A stretch of DNA of 64,000 bases, taken from assembly GCF_028714975.1 (NCBI RefSeq), contig NZ_JAQTLH010000002.1, positions 124,001 to 188,000 of the forward strand, read 5' to 3'. The position numbers and the translations under genes were made by a program. The notes beneath the pieces are model-generated. The model worked only from the letters and a program-made list of their open reading frames with translations. It ran no database searches and was not told the DNA's origin. This stretch comes from Sulfurimonas sp. (GTDB lineage: Bacteria > Campylobacterota > Campylobacteria > Campylobacterales > Sulfurimonadaceae). Numbering within the stretch: the stretch's first letter is position 1; every line of letters starts with the position of its first letter. Positions 1-10,160 of the stretch are shown here, piece after piece.

Positions 1-862
1 ACATAAAGCTGCCTATAGCGGATTTTTTGAGTCTGTCTCTTTTGTTTTTGACGATAAAAAAATTTTACAAGAGTATGGATTTGAAACCCTTGATGAGAGC
101 AAAGAACTGCTTAATCCTATCGTAAATACGCTAGATACTCTAAGGTCTACACTCTTGAGTGGATTGCTTAGAGCTGCATCAAATAACTCTAAAAACGGAT
201 ACTCGTCGGTAAAACTTTTTGAAATTGGTTCCGTATTTAGCTCACAAAGAGAGGAATCTTTGAAGATGGCAATGCTCTTTAGCGGAGATAGAGAGTCTCA
301 AAGTTTGTCAAACTCCGGGAAACCTCTAAAAGTTGATTTTGGATTTTTTGCTCAAAAGGTTTCAAATATTATAGGAGAGTTTGAACTTCGTGAGTTTAAA
401 ACGAAACATTCGCTCTCACACCCATTTCAGTCTGCTGCCGTAGTAATGGAAGGTGAAGTAGTCGGAGAGCTTTTCCGTCTTCATCCAAATGTTGAAGATA
501 GTTATGATTTAGGTATAACATATATGTGTGAGCTTGATTTTGAAAAACTGCCGAGCGGTTTAAAAACTGCAAAAAAAACCTCAAAATATCAGGCATCATA
601 TAGAGATTTGAGTATTGTAATGCCAAAAGAGATGAGTTATGAAAAAGTAAAGAGTGTGATTGAAGAGTCTGCAACACTAGAGCTTGTTCGTTTTTATCCG
701 GTTGACAAATACAGTGATGAATCACTAGGTGAAAATATGAGTCTATCTATTCGTTTTGTTCTGCAGTCAAATGATAAAACACTTGAAGAAGAAGATATTA
801 CAAAAGCAATGGATTCTATCTTAAATGCACTTAATAATAAACTAGGAATTGGTATTAGATGA
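1..862 (+). CDS. pheT: Phenylalanine--tRNA ligase beta subunit, C-terminal part (5' end outside window)
   Basis: An open frame runs from base 2 to a stop at 860-862 and gives 286 residues, so this is roughly the last third of a subunit that is usually near 780 residues. The protein pairs with PheS to charge tRNA-Phe. The visible part covers the end of the core synthetase-like region and, in about the last 95 residues, the ferredoxin-fold anticodon-binding domain, including a YRDLS motif and a late segment of the form TLEEEDI. An internal ATG at 155 exists, but the frame is open upstream with protein that fits PheT, so it is not the start. The stop overlaps the aroA start (ATGA), which suggests co-transcription. 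Confidence 0.93.
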   Translation, partial: HKAAYSGFFESVSFVFDDKKILQEYGFETLDESKELLNPIVNTLDTLRSTLLSGLLRAASNNSKNGYSSVKLFEIGSVFSSQREESLKMAMLFSGDRESQSLSNSGKPLKVDFGFFAQKVSNIIGEFELREFKTKHSLSHPFQSAAVVMEGEVVGELFRLHPNVEDSYDLGITYMCELDFEKLPSGLKTAKKTSKYQASYRDLSIVMPKEMSYEKVKSVIEESATLELVRFYPVDKYSDESLGENMSLSIRFVLQSNDKTLEEEDITKAMDSILNALNNKLGIGIR

Positions 863-2139
863 GCAGCGTAAAAGTTAGTAAAGCGGCAAAATTTTCACTT
901 CGTATTTCTGAGATAGCACCGGATAAATCAATATCTCACAGATGTGCAATGTTTGCTATGCTAGCAGACGGAACAAGTGAGATAACTAACTTTTTAAGAG
1001 CGGAAGATACGCTAAATTCTCTACAAATTGTAAAAAATCTAGGTGCAACCGTAGAAGATGACGGTATGACTATCAAGATAAGTTCCGACGGGATAAAAGA
1101 GAGTAGTGAAATTTTAGATTGTGGAAATTCAGGAACGGGAATGAGGCTTTTTTGCGGACTTTTGAGTTCGGCAGAGGGACATTTTGTTTTAACGGGAGAC
1201 GAATATCTTCGCCGTCGTCCTATGAAGCGGGTAACTGCTCCGCTTCGTGACATCGGTGCAAAGCTTGACGGCAGAAATAACGGTGATTTGGCACCGATTA
1301 GCATAAGGGGAGCATCTCTTAGAGCGTTTAATTATGAGAGCAAAATCGCTTCTGCACAAGTTAAGAGCGCTATGATTTTAGCGGCTCTTAGAGCTGATGG
1401 CGAATGTAGCTACAAGGAGCCTGAACTTAGCAGAGACCATACGGAGAGAATGTTAAAAGGTATGGGTGCGGAGATAGAAGTAGATGGTTTAACTACTAAA
1501 ATAAAACCGATGAAAAAACTTCTCTCACCTCTAAAAATAAGAGTTCCAGCTGACCCTTCAAGTGCATTTTTCTTTGGAGTTGCAGCTGCTATAACTCCAA
1601 ATTCCGATGTTGTTTTAGAGGGCGTTACGCTAAATCCGACACGCATTGAAGCATTTGAAGCACTGCGTAGAATGGGTGCTGATATAAGATATGAGACGAC
1701 GGATAATAAGTATGAACCTATCGGGAATATACATGTAAAGTACTCTTTGCTTAAAGCTATAACGGTTGAAGATAATATATCTTGGCTTATTGACGAACTT
1801 CCGGCACTCTCTATCGCTTTTGCGTGCGCAGAGGGTGTAAGTGTGGTAAAAAATGCAGAGGAACTTAGGGTTAAAGAGAGCGATAGAATCTCAACCGTAG
1901 TAAACGGACTTAGAGCTTGCGGGATTGAAGTAGATGAAGTTCATGACGGTTATAGCGTAAAAGGCTCAGAACTTAAAGCCTCTACTATCAACAGCCATGG
2001 AGATCACAGAATAGCTATGAGTTTTATGATAGCGGGTCTTAAGTGTGGAATGGAAGTAGAGGATGTTGAGTGCGTAAATACCTCTTTTCCAAACTTTTTT
2101 GAACTTTTACAAAAAATTACAAAAATACAAACAGTATGA
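859..2139 (+). CDS. aroA: 3-phosphoshikimate 1-carboxyvinyltransferase (EPSP synthase)
   Basis: Sixth step of the shikimate pathway: joins phosphoenolpyruvate to shikimate-3-phosphate in the cytoplasm. The 426-residue length is normal. Visible signatures are PDKSISHR at residues 21-28 (Lys23 and Arg28 line the active site), GNSGTGMR at 89-96, RRPMKR just after, and ELRVKESDR at 335-343. Gly92 keeps the glycine that binds PEP in ordinary enzymes. The RRPM segment looks closer to the Bacillus-type class than to the E. coli type, but this is by eye. It starts inside the pheT stop and ends in a four-base overlap with ispH, so the three genes are probably one transcript. Confidence 0.95.
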   Translation: MSSVKVSKAAKFSLRISEIAPDKSISHRCAMFAMLADGTSEITNFLRAEDTLNSLQIVKNLGATVEDDGMTIKISSDGIKESSEILDCGNSGTGMRLFCGLLSSAEGHFVLTGDEYLRRRPMKRVTAPLRDIGAKLDGRNNGDLAPISIRGASLRAFNYESKIASAQVKSAMILAALRADGECSYKEPELSRDHTERMLKGMGAEIEVDGLTTKIKPMKKLLSPLKIRVPADPSSAFFFGVAAAITPNSDVVLEGVTLNPTRIEAFEALRRMGADIRYETTDNKYEPIGNIHVKYSLLKAITVEDNISWLIDELPALSIAFACAEGVSVVKNAEELRVKESDRISTVVNGLRACGIEVDEVHDGYSVKGSELKASTINSHGDHRIAMSFMIAGLKCGMEVEDVECVNTSFPNFFELLQKITKIQTV

Positions 2140-2969
2140 AAATTGAACTTGCCGAGAGTTACGGATTTTGTTTTGGGGTAAAGCGAGCTATAAAAATAGC
2201 AGAAGAGAATAAAAATTCTGCAACATACGGTCCGTTAATACATAACTCCAAAGAGATTGAGCGCTTAGAAAAAGATTTCAAAGTCGGTCTTACCGATGAT
2301 CATAAAAGTTTTGCTTCAGGTGATAAAGCAGTAATCAGAACACACGGAATACCCAAAAATGAGTTAGCCGAGTTAAAGGCAAATAATGTAAATGTTGTAG
2401 ATGCAACATGCCCCTATGTTACAAAACCGCAGCAAATTTGTCAGGAGATGAGTAAACAAGGGTATGAGATAATTATTTTCGGTGATGATGCTCATCCGGA
2501 GATTAAAGGCGTAAAAAGTTATGCCATGTACGGTGCGACGGTAGTTACATCACCAAAAGATCTTGAAAATCTAAAGTTAAAAGAGAAAATTGCTTTAGTT
2601 GCTCAAACAACAAGAAGAGTTGAAGATTATATGGAAATTGCAAACTATCTTATCCCAAGACATAAAGAAGTCAGGGTTTTTAACACGATATGTAATGCAA
2701 CTTTTGAAAATCAAGAGGCTGTTAGAAAAATTTCTGCTAAAGCCGATATCATGATAATCGTAGGCGGAAAAAATTCTTCAAATACTAAAGAACTTTTTAA
2801 AATATCTTGTGATAATTGCAGGGACAGCTATCATATAGAAGATGAAAAAGAACTTGATTTTTCTTGGTTTGACAATAAAGAGTTTTGCGGTATTAGTGCG
2901 GGTGCTTCAACGCCTGATTGGATTATACAAAATGTTGTTAATGCAATCGAAAATAATTTAAAAAATTAA
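2136..2969 (+). CDS. ispH: 4-hydroxy-3-methylbut-2-enyl diphosphate reductase
   Basis: Last enzyme of the non-mevalonate isoprenoid pathway; a [4Fe-4S] protein that reduces HMBPP to IPP and DMAPP. The three cluster cysteines are visible at Cys12 (GFCFGV), Cys92 (DATCPYV) and Cys186 (NTICNAT), and the catalytic Glu122 follows His120-Pro121. The 277-residue length fits the shorter form of the family. The start overlaps the aroA stop by four bases. An internal ribosome site for ispH is not obvious, so translational coupling to aroA is likely (inference). Confidence 0.96.
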   Translation: MKIELAESYGFCFGVKRAIKIAEENKNSATYGPLIHNSKEIERLEKDFKVGLTDDHKSFASGDKAVIRTHGIPKNELAELKANNVNVVDATCPYVTKPQQICQEMSKQGYEIIIFGDDAHPEIKGVKSYAMYGATVVTSPKDLENLKLKEKIALVAQTTRRVEDYMEIANYLIPRHKEVRVFNTICNATFENQEAVRKISAKADIMIIVGGKNSSNTKELFKISCDNCRDSYHIEDEKELDFSWFDNKEFCGISAGASTPDWIIQNVVNAIENNLKN

Positions 2970-3023
2970 AAAATAATCTGCTTTTTATAGTTCTATTTCT
3001 GCATAAATTAATCAATAATTAGG

Positions 3024-3029
3024 TATAAT
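3024..3029 (+). promoter_or_regulatory. Probable -10 box of rpsA
   Basis: TATAAT within TTAGGTATAATCACG, about 32 bases before the rpsA ATG in a 91-base AT-rich gap. There is no clear -35 box, which is usual for housekeeping promoters in Campylobacterota. A purine-rich AGAGGA lies 7 bases before the ATG at 3061. Confidence 0.7.
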
Positions 3030-3060
3030 CACGAAATTTTTATGTAACAGAGGATAGGTA

Positions 3061-4713
3061 ATGGCGTTCGATAACGAATCATTTGAAGAAGAGAATTTTG
3101 CAGAAATGTTTGCTGCAAGCGAGAAGCAGCAAGAGACAAGTCGCATTGTAGAGGGTGAAATTGTTGAAATCCAAATGGATGAAAATAGAGCATTAGTAGG
3201 TGTTGGCGATAAACTAGAGGGTATTCTTAGTTTAGACGAAATCAGCGAAAATGGTAAATTGAAATTCAATGTTGGTGATAAAATCAAAGTAATGGTTACG
3301 GGATACTATAATGAGCGTCCTAAAATATCATATAAAAAAGTTTTAGAGCAACAAAAAACTATTGATTTTATTGATCAACACAAAGAAAACTTCGAAGATA
3401 TAATTATTGATGGTGTTATTACTAAGAAAAATCGCGGCGGTTATGTAGTTGAAGCTGACGATGTGTCATTCTTTATGCCTCGTTCACTAGCTGCTTTTAA
3501 AGATAACGATGAAGTTGTCGGACGTAAAATCAAGGCTCAAGTAGTAAAGATAGATCCGGAACAAAATTCAATCGTTGTATCTCGCCGTAAACTTTTTAAC
3601 GATGAGCGCAAAAAGAAAAAAGAGATTATTGACAAACTAATGGAAAATGATGCTCTTGTTGAGGGTACTATCAAAAAAATCACTAGCTACGGTATGTTTG
3701 TAGATGTAGGCGGGGTTGACGGTTTAGTACACTACAACGAAATCAGTTACAAAGGTCCTGTTAATCCTTCTAAGCTTTATAAAGAAGGTGACAGCGTAAT
3801 GGTTAAAGCTATCTCTTACGATAAAGACAAAAGACACCTTTCATTATCTATTAAAGCTGTTCAATCTGATCCTTGGGCAGAAGTTGAAAGCGAGTTGGAT
3901 GAGGGTGACACTATTACCGTAACCGTTTCAAATGTTGAAGCTTACGGCGTGTTTGTTGACCTAGGAAACGATATTGAAGGTTTCTTGCATATATCTGAAA
4001 TTTCTTGGGACAAAAATGTTAAAAATCCTAGCGACTACTTAAAAGTCGGTCAAGAAATTGATGTAGAAGTAATTGAGATTAATCCAAAAACTCATAAACT
4101 TCGTGTTTCATTAAAAAGACTTTTACCAAAACCGTTTGATGAATTTATGAAAAATCACCATGAAGGTGATGTGATTTCAGGAACTGTTACATCTTTAACT
4201 GATTTTGGTGCATTCGTTCGTATTGACGGTGTTGAGGGTTTACTACACAATCAAGATATCTCTTGGGATAAAAATGTTAAGTGTAAAGACGTTTTAAAAG
4301 CAGGTGATAAAGTTGAAGTTAAGATTGCTAAAATCAATGCAGAAGATCAAAAAATATCATTAAACAGAAAAGCTCTTTTAGAGAGTCCGATAGATGCATT
4401 TGCAAAAGCTCACAAGTTAAATAGTGTTGTAACCGGAACGATTCGTGATATTAAAGATTTCGGTGTATTTGTATCTTTAGGAGAAGGTGTTGACGCACTT
4501 ATCCGTGATGAAGATCTTGCTCCGTTAGAAAAAAGCGATTTAGCAGTAGGTCAAAAAATAGAAGCTGCAATCGCAGTCGTAGATACTCGCCGTGATCGTA
4601 TTCGTCTATCTGTTAAAAAATTAGATTATATAAAAAGCCAAGCAATGCTTGAAGAGATTAATGATAATCACTCACACTCTTTAGGTGATTTAATTAAAGA
4701 CAAATTTAAGTAA
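3061..4713 (+). CDS. rpsA: 30S ribosomal protein S1
   Basis: RNA-binding protein that helps the 30S subunit capture mRNA. The 550 residues hold six S1 (OB-fold) domains starting near residues 28, 111, 198, 281, 368 and 453. Domains 3 to 6 show the classic pattern in which a G-x-F-V-D/R strand is followed by a G-L/F-L-H segment and an I-S end. Domains 1 and 2 are more diverged, as expected for the ribosome-docking part. It has its own -10 box at 3024-3029. The next gene begins 5 bases after the stop. Confidence 0.95.
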   Translation: MAFDNESFEEENFAEMFAASEKQQETSRIVEGEIVEIQMDENRALVGVGDKLEGILSLDEISENGKLKFNVGDKIKVMVTGYYNERPKISYKKVLEQQKTIDFIDQHKENFEDIIIDGVITKKNRGGYVVEADDVSFFMPRSLAAFKDNDEVVGRKIKAQVVKIDPEQNSIVVSRRKLFNDERKKKKEIIDKLMENDALVEGTIKKITSYGMFVDVGGVDGLVHYNEISYKGPVNPSKLYKEGDSVMVKAISYDKDKRHLSLSIKAVQSDPWAEVESELDEGDTITVTVSNVEAYGVFVDLGNDIEGFLHISEISWDKNVKNPSDYLKVGQEIDVEVIEINPKTHKLRVSLKRLLPKPFDEFMKNHHEGDVISGTVTSLTDFGAFVRIDGVEGLLHNQDISWDKNVKCKDVLKAGDKVEVKIAKINAEDQKISLNRKALLESPIDAFAKAHKLNSVVTGTIRDIKDFGVFVSLGEGVDALIRDEDLAPLEKSDLAVGQKIEAAIAVVDTRRDRIRLSVKKLDYIKSQAMLEEINDNHSHSLGDLIKDKFK

Positions 4714-4718
4714 AAATT

Positions 4719-5198
4719 GTGCGAAAGATTCTAAAATGGCTTACCCCACTTATTGCGGTGGGAGTGGCTATTTTTATCGTTATTTTTCTTATTTCAATTA
4801 ACTCAAACGAGACTTCTTTTAAATTAGCCCCTCTTGAGCATAAGAGTGAAACTGCTGTAAAAGAGCCTGAAAAAATTTGGTTAGACCATTTTTCAAAAAC
4901 TGAAAAATCTGGATATTTTTATCCGGTAAATGAAGTTTTGATTCAAGTTGATTTAAATGAGAAAATAGCAAACAGTACCGTATACAAACTCTCAGCTCCA
5001 CTGTTGGATCCATATCAGCTCTTCTGCTTAAAAGAGGAACTAAAACGACATCAATTAGAATATTATCTTAAAAAAGATAAGAGTGGAACGGAGTTGCTCA
5101 TTTACTCAAAAGACAGAGATAAGTTAAACTCTCTTGTTGAAGTGTTAAAAAATTATCAAATTTCAGCCAATGTCGGGCTATACAAAGAGGATATATAA
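4719..5198 (+). CDS. Unknown protein with one N-terminal membrane segment
   Basis: 159 residues, GTG start 5 bases after rpsA, ending in an overlap with the serA start (TAATG). Residues about 8-27 form a single hydrophobic helix, so the rest probably faces the periplasm. The last 70 residues alternate beta-like and helical stretches, with a pattern of glutamate/lysine-rich helix then TELLIYSKDRDKL; this is faintly reminiscent of a SPOR fold, but I do not claim membership. I do not recognise the family. Position between rpsA and serA looks like a conserved passenger of that operon. Confidence 0.7.
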   Translation: MRKILKWLTPLIAVGVAIFIVIFLISINSNETSFKLAPLEHKSETAVKEPEKIWLDHFSKTEKSGYFYPVNEVLIQVDLNEKIANSTVYKLSAPLLDPYQLFCLKEELKRHQLEYYLKKDKSGTELLIYSKDRDKLNSLVEVLKNYQISANVGLYKEDI

Positions 5199-6787
5199 TG
5201 CAAAAACATACCATAGTAGTTTGTGACCATATACATGAAGCCGGTTTAGAGATGCTTCGCAATGACGAAAGCATAAATTTTATAATGGCAGCCGATGAAG
5301 ATAAGGTAAAACTTTTAGATATTATCGAAAAAGCTGATGTTGCGATTACGAGAAGTTCAACAGATGTTGATGATAAGTTTATTGCGCATGCTAAAAATAT
5401 GAAAGCAATAGTTCGTGCAGGTGTCGGTGTTGACAATGTCGATATTCCGGGATGTTCAAAAGAGGGGATAATCGTAATGAATGTCCCGACTGCAAATACT
5501 ATTGCTGCGGTTGAACTTACGATGGCGCATATGCTCTCTTGTATGAGAATGTTTCCATATTCACACAACCACTTAAAAGAGCAAAGAGTCTGGAAAAGAG
5601 AAGATTGGTACGGATATGAGTTAAAGGGTAAAAAACTCGGAGTAATCGGTTTTGGTAACATCGGGAGCCGCGTAGCAAAAAGAGCTCAATCATTTGAGAT
5701 GGATATAGTTGCTTACGACCCGTATATCAATCCGTCAAAAGTTACCGACCTCAATATGGTTTACACTAAAAATTTTGAAGATATTTTAGCGTGCGATATT
5801 ATTACTATTCATACGCCTAAAAATAAAGAGACTGTAAATATAATTAATAGTGCAGAGATTGCCAAGATGAAAGACGGCGTGGTTCTAATCAACTGTGCAA
5901 GAGGCGGTCTTTATAACGAAGAAGCACTATATACAGGTTTAAAAAGCGGTAAAATTCGTTTTGCAGGTATTGATGTTTTTGTAAAAGAGCCGGCAACAAA
6001 CAATCCGCTTCTTGATCTTGATAATGTTACGGTTTCTCCTCATTTAGGGGCAAATACTTATGAATCTCAATACAATATCGGAGTTCAAGCTGCAGCAAAT
6101 GCTATAGCTGCAGCAAAAGGTATATCATATGCACATGCTATGAATCTGCCTATAGATGAGAGTAAAATACCGTCTTTTGTTAAACCGTTTTTAGAGATGG
6201 GACAAAAAATCGGTTTCTTAGAGTCTCAGCTTAATAAATCTCAAATTGTTGCTATAAAAGTTAGCGGACAAGGCGAGATAGCTAAATATGTAGATTCGCT
6301 TGCTACTTTTGTAGCGGTTGGCGCAATGAGCCAAATCAGCGACGATACGATTAACTATGTAAATGCTGATTTTATAGCAAAAGAGAAGGGTATTAAAATA
6401 GAGTTTGAAGCTCTAAACGACTCATCTGTTTATAAAAATTTAATCACTATAAAGTTGACTACCGCAGAGGGTGGAACTACAACGATTAGTGCTACAATTT
6501 TTGATGATAATGTTTTTAGAATTGTTTCAATCGATGGATTTGATATAGAAGTTGCGATTAAAGGCGATATGATAATACTTAAAAATCAAGATGTTCCGGG
6601 TGTTATCGGAAATATCGGTACGACTTTAGCAAAACATAATGTAAATATTGCCGATTTCTCATTAGCTAGAAATGATAAAAAACAAGCGCTTGCAGTTATC
6701 TTGGTTGATAGCATTATAAGTGATGCTACTCTAAGCGAACTTCTAAAAATTGATGCTTGTTCAAGCGTTCAGTACGCTAGACTTTAA
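5198..6787 (+). CDS. serA: D-3-phosphoglycerate dehydrogenase
   Basis: First step of serine synthesis: NAD-dependent oxidation of 3-phosphoglycerate. At 529 residues it is the long form: substrate domain, NAD domain with GFGNIG at residues 151-156, an intervening domain from about 325 to 450, and a C-terminal ACT domain (about 455-529) that in this family senses serine. The catalytic Arg lies in the NCARGG motif and the His in SPHLGANT. Start chosen at the ATG overlapping the previous stop. The ACT segment has the expected DVPGVIGNIG turn. Confidence 0.95.
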   Translation: MQKHTIVVCDHIHEAGLEMLRNDESINFIMAADEDKVKLLDIIEKADVAITRSSTDVDDKFIAHAKNMKAIVRAGVGVDNVDIPGCSKEGIIVMNVPTANTIAAVELTMAHMLSCMRMFPYSHNHLKEQRVWKREDWYGYELKGKKLGVIGFGNIGSRVAKRAQSFEMDIVAYDPYINPSKVTDLNMVYTKNFEDILACDIITIHTPKNKETVNIINSAEIAKMKDGVVLINCARGGLYNEEALYTGLKSGKIRFAGIDVFVKEPATNNPLLDLDNVTVSPHLGANTYESQYNIGVQAAANAIAAAKGISYAHAMNLPIDESKIPSFVKPFLEMGQKIGFLESQLNKSQIVAIKVSGQGEIAKYVDSLATFVAVGAMSQISDDTINYVNADFIAKEKGIKIEFEALNDSSVYKNLITIKLTTAEGGTTTISATIFDDNVFRIVSIDGFDIEVAIKGDMIILKNQDVPGVIGNIGTTLAKHNVNIADFSLARNDKKQALAVILVDSIISDATLSELLKIDACSSVQYARL

Positions 6788-6799
6788 GACTGCATAAAC

Positions 6800-6870
6800 T
6801 GGATTCTGGGTCAAGCCCAGAATGACGAAATTATACTATTTTCGTCACCCTGAATTCAATTCAGAGTCTA
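6800..6870. repeat. Nested palindromic repeat between convergent operons
   Basis: Two arms, 6800-6830 and 6840-6870, are imperfect inverted copies (20 of 31 positions match by hand alignment). They meet at a perfect inner inverted repeat, TGACGAAA...TTTCGTCA, around a short AT spacer. Each arm also folds on itself: CTGGG-TCAAG-CCCAG at 6806-6820 and CTGAATT-G-AATTCAG at 6850-6864. It lies between the stops of serA and the RND operon and could end transcription from both sides. The form resembles the extragenic palindromes ending in GAATGACG that are spread through many proteobacterial genomes. Confidence 0.75.
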
Positions 6871-6884
6871 ATATAAATTCTTTC

Positions 6885-8567
6885 CTACTTTAAATCAAAA
6901 TGTCTTTTTAAATCCGCATTATATAGAAGTATAGGAACGACTATCAACGATGCAACGACTGCTGCAATCGTTCCAAATATAAGAGCAACTCCAAGACCGC
7001 CAAATACTGCATCTCCTGCTAAAAGTGTTGAAGCCAGTATTATTGCCGCAGCAGTTAAGAAAATAGGTTTTGCACGCGTTGCCGTTGCATAAGCGATAGC
7101 TTCGGCTTTATTCATTTTGCCGTCTCTCATTAAAGAGGCCGTAAAGTCTATCAAAAGAAGCGAATTTCTTGAACTTATCCCTATAAGGGCGATAAAGCCT
7201 ATAAGCGAAGTAGCCGTTAAGAAGAATGTATCAGTGCTAAAGAGATTCATAATCCAGTGCCCTACAATGACACCTATAATCGATAAAAACGAACCTAAAA
7301 GTATAATTCCGCTTAGCGTATAGCTTTTATAGTATATTACCATTAGTAAAAATATAAGAACTAAAGCAGCTATAAATGCCGCACCTAACTCGACAAAAGT
7401 ATCAAGCGTTACTTTCATCTCTCCATCCCAAATTAACTTATATACATCTTTAGAATTTTTATCGGTAAGCATAAGGTTGAATAGCCCGATTTTTTCAATA
7501 TTATATCTGTCGCTAAATGTGTTTAAGATTATATTTCTTGCCTCCATAAGAGGGTAAACTTGTGAAACCATATCGGTCTCAGCCATGATATTTGTCATTT
7601 TATGCAGATTTTTGCTCATAATCATAGGATTTGATTTTTTAGGCACTATTTTTACCAGTTCCGTAATGGATGTCATCATTCCTGTATGACTCATAAGTTT
7701 TAATGATGAGAGTTTTGCTTTTATTGCATTTATATCTTTTGATGAAAATTTCTTAGATTCATGGCTTAAAGATAGATATATAGGGATTTGATCATTAACT
7801 ACATCGGAGTTTTTAACTGCAATCTGCATACCCTCAAACGCTAAGTAGAGTATGTCGTTTAACTGCTTTACATCTACGCCGGATAGTGCAACTTTGATGC
7901 TGTCTACTTCAACTTCAAATTTGTCGTAAATCTCATCTTGCATAACTTCTATATCTACTAAACCTTTAGTATTTTTAAATACACCCTCAACTCTAGATGA
8001 TAATTCTCTCATACCGTCTATATTGTCTCCATATACTTCTGCTACTATTGCTGCTAAAACAGGAGGTCCTGCAGGCGGTTCTACAAATGAGATTGTTGTT
8101 TTATCATGTAGCGAAGCACACTTTTGTACAATGTCTGGTCTCATTCTTTGTACCATTAAGTATGAGGGCTCTTTTCTATGATGTTTTTTTGATAGATTTA
8201 CTACCATTTCGGCTACATTTTCGGAATTTTTAAAGTGGGAACCTTTAATGAGCCCCGCAAAATCAAGAGGTGCTCCCATGCCTAAAAATACCTCAAAATC
8301 TTCGACTTCTTTCTCTTTTTTGATAAACTCTGCCACACACTCCGTCACTTCTTTTGTCTGCTCTATTGAGCTTCCTTCGGCTAATGTCGTATAAATTGTA
8401 AAAGTATCGTTGTTTTTTCCCGGCAGCATTTTTGCTAAAACCATCTTGCTTGGAGCTATCATAAGTACCGATAAAACAAAGGCAGCAAAAGTTGCCCCAA
8501 GAATTAGATTTCTCTTGGCAGGACTTTGGATACCGTTATAAACGGCATTTTGAAATTTTTTAAACAT
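6885..8567 (-). CDS. RND efflux pump, C-terminal half (separate gene)
   Basis: 560 residues that match the second half of an inner-membrane RND transporter: transmembrane helix 7 near residues 20-42, a large periplasmic loop with porter-domain features (a PPAGPPV segment near residue 165), then helices 8-12 from about 390. Helix 10 carries SRNSLLLIDF, at the place of the proton-relay lysine/arginine region. The start ATG overlaps the stop of the first half by one base (TAATG), with AAGGAG 8 bases upstream, so it has a proper ribosome site inside the end of its partner. The substrate cannot be told. Confidence 0.88.
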   Translation of the reverse strand: MFKKFQNAVYNGIQSPAKRNLILGATFAAFVLSVLMIAPSKMVLAKMLPGKNNDTFTIYTTLAEGSSIEQTKEVTECVAEFIKKEKEVEDFEVFLGMGAPLDFAGLIKGSHFKNSENVAEMVVNLSKKHHRKEPSYLMVQRMRPDIVQKCASLHDKTTISFVEPPAGPPVLAAIVAEVYGDNIDGMRELSSRVEGVFKNTKGLVDIEVMQDEIYDKFEVEVDSIKVALSGVDVKQLNDILYLAFEGMQIAVKNSDVVNDQIPIYLSLSHESKKFSSKDINAIKAKLSSLKLMSHTGMMTSITELVKIVPKKSNPMIMSKNLHKMTNIMAETDMVSQVYPLMEARNIILNTFSDRYNIEKIGLFNLMLTDKNSKDVYKLIWDGEMKVTLDTFVELGAAFIAALVLIFLLMVIYYKSYTLSGIILLGSFLSIIGVIVGHWIMNLFSTDTFFLTATSLIGFIALIGISSRNSLLLIDFTASLMRDGKMNKAEAIAYATATRAKPIFLTAAAIILASTLLAGDAVFGGLGVALIFGTIAAVVASLIVVPILLYNADLKRHFDLK

Positions 8568-10150
8568 TAATGTTTCTCCTTGTCATGGAAATCCGGTCTT
8601 TTTAACATTCTGGCTGCTAGATACGGTGTAAAAATGTACGCGACAAAAAGTGAAGCGATAAGAGCAACAGGGACATTCGCCGGAATCGGTTTCATAAACT
8701 GCCCCATCATCTGCCCGACAAAAGCCATAGGTATCATAGTCATAATAATCGCTAAAGTTGCGATATTTGTAGGCGGTCCAATTTCATCCGTTGCTTCAAC
8801 CATAATATCATCCACGCTTTTGTTCGCAGACTCTTTTGAATGGAAATGTCTATGGATATTTTCAATTACGATAATTGCCGCATCGACTAAAAGCCCGAGT
8901 GAGAGCAAAAATGCAAAGAGAGTTATACGATTTATGGTCTGTCCGGTTAGATAAGCGACAAAAAGCGTAATTGCAAGAATTGCCGGAACCGTAAATGTAA
9001 CGATAAGAGACTCTCTCCAGCCAAGAACTAAAACAAGCAGTATTGCAATAATTACGATAGATAAAAGAAGATGATAAACCAACTCATTAACGGCTTCATT
9101 TGCCCTCTCACCGTCATTTCTAGTAATAGCATAGTTAATTCCGTTGTTATGCAGATACTCTTTATAACTTTCAAGCTCCGTTTTAACGGCATTTGCTATA
9201 ACTACCGCATTTGTACCTTGAAGCTTTGATACGGTAAGTGTTACCTGATTTTGCAGAGGTGAAAAACTTCCGCTTTCATCTTTTTTGCTAATCGTTGCCG
9301 ATTTAAAGTTTTGTATATCGTGCGAGTACGCAATTTTTGCAACTTGTTTTAAGTAAATCGGTGAACCCATATACTGCGCAACTATAATATTGCCGATATC
9401 ATCCGCACTCTCTATCGCATTTTTAACACCGAGCATAATTATCTCATTATCTTTAGTTCTGTTTTTAACGGCGGGAACACTGTATGAGAGTGATTGAACG
9501 CCTTGGACTATTTGACCCATGGATATATTGTAACCTGAGAGTTTGTTTAAGTCTACTTCAACATTAAATTGATGTTTGTTTCCGCCTTTTAATTCGGTTA
9601 CCGCAACATTTTGCAGTCCGTTTATGCGGTGTTGTATATCTTTGACTTTATCATAGAGTTCTGTTTTGCTCATATTTTCGTCTTTAGAGTAAAACGCAAC
9701 GGAGACGACGGGAATATCTACATCAATGTCAAGAGGCTTGATGATCGGATTCATGGCTCCTTTTGGAAATATGTCGTAATTTTGCATAATCTTGTCATAA
9801 ACTTTAAGGTTGGAGTCCTCTTTTTTCTCTCCGATGAAAAATGCCGCATTGACGATTCCTACATTATCCATCGCCATAGACGAGATATTTTCTACACCTT
9901 TTACCTCTTTTAGTTTTCTCTCTAACGGTTTTACTATTACTTTTTCAATCTCTGCGGCACTGGCTCCCGGAAGTGCAACTATGACTGTCGATCCGCTTAC
10001 TACCATTTGAGGATTCTCTTCTCGCGGCATAATGCTTAGAGCTAGATAGCCGATGGAGAGTAAAAACACACCAAGAACAATAGTAAGGGGATTTCTTAAA
10101 AAACCTGCTGCCAGCTTTCCTGCAATATCTGTCGGTTTATAACTATTCAT
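8567..10150 (-). CDS. RND efflux pump, N-terminal half (separate gene)
   Basis: 527 residues covering helix 1 (about 21-40), the first periplasmic porter/docking domains, and helices 2-6 from about 335 on. Helix 4 reads GLLVDAAIIVIEN; the single Asp followed by Ala resembles heavy-metal pumps such as CusA, while drug pumps usually have two Asp, but the family cannot be settled on this alone. It stops after helix 6 in a charged tail. Together with the next gene the length is 1087 residues, normal for one RND pump. It lies 10 bases after the adaptor gene. Confidence 0.88.
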   Translation of the reverse strand: MNSYKPTDIAGKLAAGFLRNPLTIVLGVFLLSIGYLALSIMPREENPQMVVSGSTVIVALPGASAAEIEKVIVKPLERKLKEVKGVENISSMAMDNVGIVNAAFFIGEKKEDSNLKVYDKIMQNYDIFPKGAMNPIIKPLDIDVDIPVVSVAFYSKDENMSKTELYDKVKDIQHRINGLQNVAVTELKGGNKHQFNVEVDLNKLSGYNISMGQIVQGVQSLSYSVPAVKNRTKDNEIIMLGVKNAIESADDIGNIIVAQYMGSPIYLKQVAKIAYSHDIQNFKSATISKKDESGSFSPLQNQVTLTVSKLQGTNAVVIANAVKTELESYKEYLHNNGINYAITRNDGERANEAVNELVYHLLLSIVIIAILLVLVLGWRESLIVTFTVPAILAITLFVAYLTGQTINRITLFAFLLSLGLLVDAAIIVIENIHRHFHSKESANKSVDDIMVEATDEIGPPTNIATLAIIMTMIPMAFVGQMMGQFMKPIPANVPVALIASLFVAYIFTPYLAARMLKRPDFHDKEKH

Positions 10151-10160
10151 GCTTTAAACC

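Noticed and set aside
2970-3060. Search for tRNA or small RNA genes in the gaps, starting with this one
   Set aside because: None of the gaps shows a cloverleaf or a terminal CCA; they hold promoters, terminators or plain AT-rich sequence.
5098-5661. A 187-codon open frame on the minus strand over the start of serA
   Set aside because: It lies opposite the well-supported serA and has a composition and residue mix typical of the reverse complement of a coding gene.
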